A stretch of DNA of 8,467 nt from Oscillospiraceae bacterium (lineage in GTDB: Bacteria; Bacillota; Clostridia; Oscillospirales; Ruminococcaceae), in the NCBI GenBank assembly GCA_902362965.1, contig CABIYQ010000033.1:1-8467 (forward strand), given 5' to 3'. The position numbers were made by a program, and so were the translations under genes. Under the pieces are notes generated by a model, which was given only the letters and a program-made list of their open reading frames with translations, did not search any database and was not told the origin of the DNA. Below, in pieces: positions 1 through 5,638 of the stretch (position 1 is its first letter; the number at the start of each line of letters is the position of its first letter).

Positions 1-603
1 GCAGCCAAACAAATAGATTTTTCCTAACCAGTAGCTTGCCCACGGATTCGTATCCGAACACTGTTCAAAATACGAAACGGAACGCTGCACATCGCGCTTT
101 TCCTCTGTCAGATACAGCTTGCCAAGCGCATAAAAAGTATACTCGTTCTCATCCGCTGCAAGCAGATATTTTTCTGCTTTATCAAGATCCTGCGCAGTTA
201 TTTTACCATCCAGATAGATTTTTCCAATCCTGTAACAAGACAGCTTATCGCTGCTGTCTGCACATTCCGTCAGTATGGAAATACCCTTGTCAATATCCTG
301 TTCCAGAAACTCGCCGCTGATATATTCCAATGCAATAATCAGTTTCGCATGAACATTTCCGTGCTCTGCAGATTGCTGAAAATATGTAATTGCTTTCGGA
401 ATATCTACGTCTGTTCCAAAACCATTCCGATACATTTGCCCAATTCTAAATTGCAGGAACGGCTTCAATTTTTTTGCAATTGGCTCGATTTTTAAAAATC
501 CCTGCAATGCTTTCCGATAGAATTCAAACGACTTCTCCGCATCCTTTTTGCCCAGCTTTTCAGCCGCATACAGCTTTCCCAATTCAAACATAGCAAGAGC
601 ATT
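1..603 (-). pseudogene. Sel1-like repeat C-terminal part of the relaxase, out of frame and cut by the window edge
   Basis: Read on the minus strand from 600, this frame is open for 200 codons to base 1 with no stop. It encodes repeated alpha-helical Sel1-like (TPR-type) units: ALAMFELGKLYAAEKLG, then FRIGQMYRNGFGTD...KAITYFQQSAEHG, CYRIGKIYLDGK...KAEKYLLAADE, FYALGKLYLTEEKR...SVSYFEQCSD, and YWLGKIYLFGC at the edge. The spacing of the L/I-G-K-(I/L/M)-Y and A..Y(F/L) pieces is the usual 30-40 residues. Such repeats form protein-protein interaction surfaces and are known at the C-terminus of this relaxase group. There is no ribosome binding site or good start at the junction. It is therefore best read as the detached tail of the relaxase at 492-1973: adding one base in the T run at 602-604 would join GAA-AAT-GCT and restore one protein of more than 650 residues. 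Confidence 0.82.
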
Positions 604-1973
604 TCTGACTCAGCCTCCGACAGCAAAAGCAGTTCCGCTTGCAGATAATCCTGCAATTCCGAGCGCTTATCGTGAATCATTTCGTAAGCCGTTTTATAAT
701 TGTCATTCCACTTCAAATTTGAATCAGCAGGTTCTTTCGGTTTAAAAAAATCCGTATCAATTTGCGGTGGAATCTCAATTTCCGTTTCTGTAAACGACTC
801 CGGCAGTTCCGGTTCTGCAACCTCAATTGCTTCAACAAGGAACTGAATATTTAAAACCTGCTGAACAATCATATTCCGCACCGGCTGAAAGACCTTGTTT
901 TCCCACAGAGGAGGAAACTCCTTTTCTTTCTGAGTATAGGTTTTGTATTTCTGACGCTCAAGCTCGCACCACTTCTCATACAGTTCAGGTACATTTTCCT
1001 CCTGCGACAGAATTTTGAATACCTCATCAACCGTTGTCTTGACCTCCGGTTTAAGATATCCATAAACCTTTTTACCGTTTGTACTGTCAAGTTGTTTTTT
1101 CAAAGTGAAAATAAGACTTTCAAGTTTGGCATTGTGAAAATTGTTTTCCCTGATTTTTTTCAGCAGTTCTTCCACATACTTTTTTGACTCCATTTTCAGC
1201 TCGTCACGCCGAATAGTCTGCTCCATATAAATGCTTTGCAGATCGTCATGAAAAATATCGTTCGCAAACACGGAACGTATCTTATCGATTCCTTGTTTCG
1301 TCAAAAATCCCTGCTTTGGACTTTTAGAATACACCAGCAGATGAATATGCGGATGGTGCGTGGTGTCGTGAAAAGCGGCATACCATTTCAAATTGCACAG
1401 CGGAATTTTCGTCTGCTCCGCAATGTCAGCAATGTGCCGCATGACCAGTTCACGCCATCGCTCGGAGTTATCATAGCCAAGACGAATCGCATCCTCACGG
1501 CGCAGAGAGACAACGTGCGACCACACGTTTCCGGGATGATTTGCAATTTCATTTGCAGCTCTGTCAAGCACAATCGGTTCATCACTTTCATTAAAAAGTC
1601 CATGCGCACCGCGCTTCTCAACGCCCGGTCGCATTGCCATGTAACCGACAAAATTCTGACGGTTGCCGATAACATCTGCATTGCGCTCAATGATCGTACT
1701 GATAAGCTCAGATGCGTTTTCTACAGTAGGGTTGGCTTTGAAATCTTCGTATTCTAAATATCTTTTTGCCTCGGGAAAATCTGAAAGCAGGTCACTAAGC
1801 AGTTCTTGCTGATTTTGAGTAGCGTTATTATTTCTATCAATGGTATTTTGTTCACGCATCTCAACCGTTTCACGTATTGCAATGTATTTTGTATAGTTTC
1901 TGCGCTTGTTTTTACTTTTCTGATTTCCGCTTTTCAGATAGCGGCTTGTGACGATAATTTGCGATAAAGCCAT
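492..1973 (-). CDS. MobP3/MobL-like relaxase, N-terminal part, frame broken near 604
   Basis: This is the DNA-nicking relaxase that would cut oriT and pilot the transferred strand. The start ATG at 1973 follows GGGGGTGAT at good spacing. The N-terminus is basic (residues 10-30, NYTKYIA). The conserved core runs from about residue 105 (NFVGYMAMRPGVEKRG) to about 260. It holds the histidine cluster HDTTHHPHIH at 202-211, whose H209-x-H211 pair matches the metal-binding motif III of MOBP relaxases. Residues 260-420 are charged and probably helical. The frame is genuine to about residue 457 (SEAESE); the last 36 residues, ending at the stop at 492, are an out-of-frame tail. The Sel1-like domain that should follow continues in another frame (see 1-603). 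The catalytic tyrosine could not be fixed. The gene lies 27 bases downstream of the ribbon-helix-helix gene, as expected for a relaxosome operon. Family assignment is by recognition; the core is confident, the exact subfamily slightly less so. Confidence 0.88.
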   Translation of the reverse strand: MALSQIIVTSRYLKSGNQKSKNKRRNYTKYIAIRETVEMREQNTIDRNNNATQNQQELLSDLLSDFPEAKRYLEYEDFKANPTVENASELISTIIERNADVIGNRQNFVGYMAMRPGVEKRGAHGLFNESDEPIVLDRAANEIANHPGNVWSHVVSLRREDAIRLGYDNSERWRELVMRHIADIAEQTKIPLCNLKWYAAFHDTTHHPHIHLLVYSKSPKQGFLTKQGIDKIRSVFANDIFHDDLQSIYMEQTIRRDELKMESKKYVEELLKKIRENNFHNAKLESLIFTLKKQLDSTNGKKVYGYLKPEVKTTVDEVFKILSQEENVPELYEKWCELERQKYKTYTQKEKEFPPLWENKVFQPVRNMIVQQVLNIQFLVEAIEVAEPELPESFTETEIEIPPQIDTDFFKPKEPADSNLKWNDNYKTAYEMIHDKRSELQDYLQAELLLLSEAESEMLLLCLNWESCMRLKSWAKRMRRSRLNSIGKHCRDF

Positions 1974-2000
1974 GACATATCACCCCCGTTTTAATTTGAT

Positions 2001-2477
2001 TTAATCTGACCGCTGATACCTCACAGCCTTTTCAAAATTAATGATACCATTGATCCGCTTAACTTCATCCGTACACATAGCGCGAAGCTTGATCATTGTA
2101 TCGTCGTCAATGTCATGCACTGCCGCAAGCATATGTGTAATCGCACCGAGTTCAACAGCAACTTTAAACAAGGCACGGGACAGCCTCTGTTCCGTGCCTT
2201 TTACAATTCCCTCCGTAAGCGTTGCAAGCTGCGGAGCAATAAACTCCGTCGCTGTATGCTCTTTATTAAGAAGATATCCGCAGTAAAATCGTACTGCTTT
2301 TTCAATAAATTCAGAACGTGACTTGCAGTTATCATGCTCAAAAAGCGTGTCAATAATCCCCATAGTTTCGGGATATATCTTAAGACCGAATCTCTGCTTT
2401 TTATCCTCAGAGGCGACTGGGGAAACCTCCGTATTTTCTGCTTTTTCTTTTGTATTTTGTGTAGTATCCGACCGCAA
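2001..2477 (-). CDS. Ribbon-helix-helix relaxosome accessory protein (MobC-like role)
   Basis: A 158-residue protein with a polar N-terminal tail (about 1-28), then a ribbon-helix-helix-like segment at about 29-71: the strand RFGLKIYPE, a helix ending LFEHDNC, and KSRSEFIEKAVRFYCGYL. This layout is typical of DNA-binding proteins that recruit a relaxase to oriT. The C-terminal half is helical (KGTEQRLSRALFKVAVELGAITHML). The start is TTG at 2477: GGAGG lies nine bases upstream and an in-frame TGA closes the frame immediately before it. An ATG at 2493 lies in another frame and runs only about 27 codons. The gene sits directly before the relaxase and directly after the dyad-rich gap, so it probably binds there. 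The DNA-binding fold is well supported; the relaxosome role is inferred from position. Confidence 0.8.
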   Translation of the reverse strand: MRSDTTQNTKEKAENTEVSPVASEDKKQRFGLKIYPETMGIIDTLFEHDNCKSRSEFIEKAVRFYCGYLLNKEHTATEFIAPQLATLTEGIVKGTEQRLSRALFKVAVELGAITHMLAAVHDIDDDTMIKLRAMCTDEVKRINGIINFEKAVRYQRSD

Positions 2478-2564
2478 TTTTCAAAACCTCCATTCTATGC
2501 GACTGCCCGTTAAGGCTTTCAAACCTCTGCAAATTCGGCGAGCTTTGCTCGTCGATGTAATCGG

Positions 2565-2586
2565 TTGGTCGCCAAGAGGCGACCAA
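2565..2586. repeat. Perfect 9-bp inverted repeat with AAGA loop
   Basis: The arms TTGGTCGCC (2565-2573) and GGCGACCAA (2578-2586) pair perfectly around the loop AAGA. No T-run follows on either strand, so this is not a typical intrinsic terminator. It is the strongest hairpin in the gap between the two relaxosome-side genes. Confidence 0.8.
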
Positions 2587-2627
2587 ACTTTAACCAGCAA
2601 TAAAATAAATGACCCTCAAACCCACCC

Positions 2628-2643
2628 GAAATCACCTGATTTC
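2628..2643. repeat. 7-bp dyad, probable protein-binding site
   Basis: The arms GAAATCA (2628-2634) and TGATTTC (2637-2643) are separated by CC. The two-base centre is too tight for a good cruciform, so a dimeric protein site, for example for the ribbon-helix-helix protein, is more likely. The function is inferred from position. Confidence 0.6.
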
Positions 2644-2759
2644 CGCTATTCCCAAACTCTGCGACAAATGCCCCAGATTCGCTACGACCGTTCTCATAGG
2701 GTAGTTATCCGACCTCACCGTCGAAAACGCCAAGCCGACATGGTGCGAACCGGGGCGTA

Positions 2760-2996
2760 TTACTGCTCCGACTGCATTTCCGATTCCGCAGGAGCTGTAT
2801 TTTTTGTCCTGCGGGACGGCTTCTTCGCCGCCGTCAACTCGATAAATTCACGCACATTGGAGGGTACATATTTCTGATAAAGCTGCTCTGCAAACTTTTC
2901 AAGTTCATCTGACAGCTTCATATTTTTCTGTCCCAGATACATTTCCAGTGCGGACAATTTTTCAGAATCAATGCTTACTGTGACTGATTTTTTCAT
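2760..2996 (-). CDS. Small DUF6103-like mobile-element protein
   Basis: A 78-residue protein starting MKKSVTVSIDSEKLSALEMYL, with a conserved-looking KYVPSNVREFIEL segment at about 42-54 and a basic, proline-containing tail (KKPSRRTKNTAPAE). The beginning has the shape of a short beta strand followed by helices, as in small ribbon-helix-helix-like proteins. It resembles the DUF6103 family carried by clostridial conjugative elements. The function is unknown; a role in DNA binding or regulation of transfer is plausible only from shape and its position next to the oriT candidate. The start ATG at 2996 has GGGAG about nine bases upstream. It follows the NlpC/P60 gene by 68 bases and is probably co-transcribed with it. 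Confidence 0.72.
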   Translation of the reverse strand: MKKSVTVSIDSEKLSALEMYLGQKNMKLSDELEKFAEQLYQKYVPSNVREFIELTAAKKPSRRTKNTAPAESEMQSEQ

Positions 2997-3064
2997 TCAA
3001 TTTTTCTCCCATCATAAAATATAAAAATTTCTTTAATTTTCCTCGCAGGATTTATACTGCTCTT

Positions 3065-4648
3065 TCATTGATTTGATGTGTGCGACATGGGTCCAGCGTC
3101 ACGCTGGTCTATATATGATATATACGGAATCTGAAGCCGGTGCGTCCATTCACGCCCTGCAAGCTTGGTTCTGGTAACACCTCTGAGGGTATTCATGGCT
3201 TCGATTACCTCGCCGTTTCCGATGTAAATTCCTATGTGACCGTCCACCCAGACTGCAAGTCCGGGGATTTCGGGAATGGTATCGATCGTACCCTTAACCG
3301 TCGCATTTGCGAACATCGCATTCGCTCCAACATCTGCCATACCGTTAGAGCCGACAACAATTTCACCGCTTGCGCTGTCATACCAGCCGTAACCTTTGAT
3401 CAATCCAACACAGTCGGAGCACCTCTTTCCAAGCCAGTTCTGACGGATGAATTCCATGTAATCTGTAACTTCGCCGCCGAACACAGAGGCTCTGTCCTGC
3501 AAAAGCGATTCCGTCAGCACGTTTCCATACGTGCCGTAAACATAGCCCCAGCCATTCTCGTGCGCCTGAATAGCCCACTGCACCAGTCCCAGATTATTTT
3601 TCTTCTTTTCGTCATATTCTTCAAAGTGAATCTCATTGCTGAAGCTATTTTCCTCGCCGTATTCGATCCACGGAATTTCAAACCAAGCAGTCCAGCTTCC
3701 GGTAGAAACAGGTTCTTTCATAACGCCGTCCGCAGCAGATTTTGCATACACAACATTGCCGTCGCCAACGTAAATCCCGATGGTATCGCCGCTGATCACC
3801 GCCGTTCCAACCGTTTCAGGCAGAGAATCAATATCACCCTTGACAGTCGCAGATTGATACAGTTCCTGCACAGTTTCGCTGTAACCCTCCGCTGAAATTG
3901 TCCGGTTTTCCGAGTCGTACCACAGATATGACCGCAGCAGATTGTAATTGTCCACCGTCCTGCGGCTCTGCCATTTGTCACAGTCTGTTGTGATTTCATC
4001 TGGGTATTTTTCTTTCAGCGCCTTGTATTTTTCCGCTGACAACACATTACCGTCTGTATGGGGAACATATCCCCACTGGGTTTCATAGGCGTTTTCCGCC
4101 CAGCGTGCAAGGTCGATATTGTTCATGATCTCTAAATTCAAGAAGCGGTTTTCATCAATGCTGACATTGGTAATCACAGCGTAGGAGCGCATGAACTCCT
4201 CGTAACTGATGCTCAATCCATATTTCCGATTCAGCAAATCGATCAGCTTTTCATTGTCGCTTTCCTTGAAACAGCCACAGAAATCCGCAAAAAAGTTCTC
4301 ACCTTTTTGAACATTTTCAAAGTAGGTGAGATAGATCATCTGCGCTTTGACAATTTGATTTTTCAGGTTCAGCTTTGTCAATTCAGTCTCAATTGCTGTT
4401 CCGTCCGATTCCATCTGAGAAAGCTGCGTCTGCTGCTGGGCAGATAGATTCTGCACGTAGGCGGAATAGTCGATGCTCTGCGTTTCCGCAGACGACAACT
4501 GATTGCCCATTGCCAGCAAGAGCATTACCGGAAGCAATGCAATTGCTATTACAATTGCAATAATCAATCCGGCTGCTTTCCATGTCCGTTTGTCCGCAGC
4601 AAGGTAAACAGAGACCTTTTTGGCAATAGCGGCTACTGTGACACTCAT
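3065..4648 (-). CDS. Membrane-anchored peptidoglycan hydrolase with two NlpC/P60-like domains
   Basis: A 527-residue protein likely to cut peptidoglycan so that the conjugation channel can cross the wall (a VirB1-like role). The start is ATG 4648, with AGGAGG eight bases upstream; a longer TTG-initiated form from 4684 has no such signal. Residues 24-48 form one transmembrane helix after a basic N-terminus, placing the rest outside the cell. A linker at 50-180 is followed by two related domains at about 181-330 and 357-510. The second has the catalytic pattern of NlpC/P60 enzymes: Cys413 in SDCVGL, His471 in DGHIGIYIG, and E483 where a third polar residue is expected. The first aligns closely (WGYV...GNVL, WYD, ATVKG, IGIYVGDGN) but has Asn234 and Thr289 at the Cys and His positions, so it is probably inactive. 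The hydrolase call is confident; its conjugation role comes from context. Confidence 0.87.
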   Translation of the reverse strand: MSVTVAAIAKKVSVYLAADKRTWKAAGLIIAIVIAIALLPVMLLLAMGNQLSSAETQSIDYSAYVQNLSAQQQTQLSQMESDGTAIETELTKLNLKNQIVKAQMIYLTYFENVQKGENFFADFCGCFKESDNEKLIDLLNRKYGLSISYEEFMRSYAVITNVSIDENRFLNLEIMNNIDLARWAENAYETQWGYVPHTDGNVLSAEKYKALKEKYPDEITTDCDKWQSRRTVDNYNLLRSYLWYDSENRTISAEGYSETVQELYQSATVKGDIDSLPETVGTAVISGDTIGIYVGDGNVVYAKSAADGVMKEPVSTGSWTAWFEIPWIEYGEENSFSNEIHFEEYDEKKKNNLGLVQWAIQAHENGWGYVYGTYGNVLTESLLQDRASVFGGEVTDYMEFIRQNWLGKRCSDCVGLIKGYGWYDSASGEIVVGSNGMADVGANAMFANATVKGTIDTIPEIPGLAVWVDGHIGIYIGNGEVIEAMNTLRGVTRTKLAGREWTHRLQIPYISYIDQRDAGPMSHTSNQ

Positions 4649-4668
4649 ATCAGATACCTCCTGATGAT

Positions 4669-4690
4669 AAAAAAGCAGAGCCAACTGCTT
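4669..4690 (-). terminator. Weak hairpin with T-run just before the hydrolase ribosome binding site
   Basis: On the minus strand AAGCAG, a six-base loop and CTGCTT (4690-4673) form a six-pair stem that runs into a short T tract to 4669. It lies between the cassette terminator and the AGGAGG of the NlpC/P60 gene. It may be a weak terminator or attenuator of that gene; the stem is short and the call tentative. Confidence 0.35.
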
Positions 4691-4746
4691 CTCGCAATTG
4701 ACTCCGAATTCTGTATTTTTTTCTTCTGCAAATTTTTTCCTCCCAT

Positions 4747-4775
4747 AAAAAAGAGCCGCTTATTACTGCAGCTCT
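4747..4775 (-). terminator. Intrinsic terminator after the HEPN gene
   Basis: On the minus strand AGAGCTGC (4775-4768), an eight-base loop and GCGGCTCT (4759-4752) form an eight-pair stem with one T-G wobble, followed at once by a T run to 4747. It begins nine bases after the HEPN stop codon, so it closes the MNT/HEPN cassette. Unless antitermination or read-through occurs, it would also reduce transcription from the VirB4 side into the hydrolase gene. Confidence 0.75.
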
Positions 4776-4783
4776 CTGTTGAA

Positions 4784-5233
4784 TTACATTGTCATATCGA
4801 AAGATGGTTCTTCCGTTTCTTCTTCTGTTTCCTCACACATGTAATTCTGATTCATTGCCAAAATCAGCTTTTCATGTATTTCGTCGTAAAACGACTTTGC
4901 TGTATCGTATTTTTTTTGAGAAAACGTGATATACGGATCGTATCGGCTTTTTGATTCCCAGAGTGTCAACGAATCTGCAATGAGATCCAGATTATCGGAA
5001 AATGTTTCTCCAAGACTCTTACAATGTTCTGCCAGCTTATCAATATCATGCGTAAATGCCGGCGTTTCTCCATTGTATAAAATAATTGCCTTTAGAGACT
5101 TTTCAACTGCTTGCTGTAAATGATACAGTGCAGTCCGAATTGCAAATTCATCCGGGAAATAGGATTCCATAGCCTTACACGCCCGATAGTCTTGCTCTGA
5201 AAGTTTAATCATATCAGCAAACCCGGTTGTCAT
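4784..5233 (-). CDS. HEPN-domain protein, probable toxin of an MNT/HEPN pair
   Basis: A 149-residue, largely helical protein of the HEPN superfamily, many members of which are RNA-cutting toxins. It shows the family pattern YHLQQAVEKSLKAIIL at about 37-52, followed by THDIDKLAEHC (61-71) and SRYDPYITFS (96-105). The usual C-terminal R-x4-6-H-x-Y RNase motif is not visible. An R33-x4-H38 pair exists in an earlier helix, but whether it is catalytic is unknown. The tail is acidic (EETEEETEE). The preferred start is ATG 5233, nine bases after GGAG; an in-frame ATG at 5239 is only three bases from that site. It overlaps the upstream nucleotidyltransferase gene by 20 bases, so the two are translationally coupled. 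Family membership is good; toxicity is inferred from the pairing. Confidence 0.82.
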   Translation of the reverse strand: MTTGFADMIKLSEQDYRACKAMESYFPDEFAIRTALYHLQQAVEKSLKAIILYNGETPAFTHDIDKLAEHCKSLGETFSDNLDLIADSLTLWESKSRYDPYITFSQKKYDTAKSFYDEIHEKLILAMNQNYMCEETEEETEEPSFDMTM

Positions 5234-5570
5234 ATACATCCACTCCTTTGGTATTGATCTCGTTTAACAGCAATTCACTCTGGATGCTGTTGTAGTGAAT
5301 GATGTCCGTTTCCACATCTACTGCCCTTTTGATTGGTCGAATGATCCGCAGAAATTCATCTTCATCCGTAATGCCGGGTGCGTCAACTGCGATATCCAGA
5401 TCGCTGCGCATACCACAGTTCAGCGTTACTGCGCTGCCAAATATGATAATTCTTTGAATGCAGTCAATGCTTTTTATGACATCAATGACCTTCTGCACCT
5501 CTTTCTGCATGGATGGAAAAATATATTTCAGTGTATCTGCACCTTCACAGCGCCTTGGAAAAATTCTCAT
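5214..5570 (-). CDS. MNT-type minimal nucleotidyltransferase, probable antitoxin
   Basis: A 118-residue protein of the DNA polymerase beta-like nucleotidyltransferase superfamily. It has the defining motif G45-S46-x10-D57-x-D59 (GSAVTLNCGMRSDLDIAV) and a third acidic residue at D89 (VETDII), so the metal and nucleotide site looks intact. In the characterised MntA/HepT type VII systems such proteins neutralise the HEPN partner by adding AMP; the same is inferred here. The start is ATG 5570, eight bases after GGAGG; a GTG at 5579 overlaps that site and is less likely. It precedes and overlaps the HEPN gene and has its own promoter upstream. Confidence 0.86.
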   Translation of the reverse strand: MRIFPRRCEGADTLKYIFPSMQKEVQKVIDVIKSIDCIQRIIIFGSAVTLNCGMRSDLDIAVDAPGITDEDEFLRIIRPIKRAVDVETDIIHYNSIQSELLLNEINTKGVDVYDNRVC

Positions 5571-5590
5571 CGTACGCACCTCCTTTTTTT

Positions 5591-5619
5591 ATTGTACCAC
5601 ACTTTTTGTATGCAATCAA
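5591..5619 (-). promoter_or_regulatory. Sigma-A-type promoter of the MNT/HEPN cassette
   Basis: On the minus strand TTGATT (5619-5614) and TACAAT (5596-5591) are separated by exactly 17 bases, close to TTGACA/TATAAT. The promoter lies in the 68-base gap between the VirB4 stop and the nucleotidyltransferase start, and its -10 box ends about 21 bases before the ATG. No operator dyad was recognised. Confidence 0.75.
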
Positions 5620-5638
5620 GTGTTTTTGCGAATCCGGA

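Larger units (their letters stand above)
2478..2759. other. Non-coding dyad-rich gap, candidate origin of transfer (oriT)
   Basis: There is no convincing gene on either strand between the small DUF6103-like gene and the ribbon-helix-helix gene. The gap contains a perfect 9-base stem with a 4-base loop at 2565-2586 (TTGGTCGCC / GGCGACCAA), a 7-base dyad with a 2-base centre at 2628-2643 (GAAATCA / TGATTTC), and a 5-base stem with TTT loop at 2539-2551 (CGAGC / GCTCG). Inverted repeats beside relaxosome genes are the hallmark of oriT. No known nic consensus was recognised, so the nick position and strand are not assigned. The hairpins could also be operators for the ribbon-helix-helix protein. 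No confident promoter was found in the gap. Confidence 0.5.

Noticed and set aside
1236..1757. Plus-strand open frame of 173 codons inside the relaxase
   Set aside because: It is antisense to the conserved relaxase core, has no start signal, and its translation shows no protein-like composition or family pattern.
2323..2877. Plus-strand open frame of 184 codons crossing the oriT candidate
   Set aside because: It lies antisense to two well-supported minus-strand genes, has no ribosome binding site and no recognisable protein pattern; it is a by-product of opposite-strand coding and a GC-richer gap.
3093..3107. Perfect interrupted palindrome CCAGCGT-C-ACGCTGG near the hydrolase 3' end
   Set aside because: It lies inside the coding sequence (residues DQRDAG) with no T-run on either strand, so it is neither a terminator nor a clear operator; it may be chance.
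3140..3895. Plus-strand open frame of 251 codons opposite the hydrolase
   Set aside because: It mirrors the two duplicated NlpC/P60 domains on the other strand; no ribosome binding site and no family resemblance.
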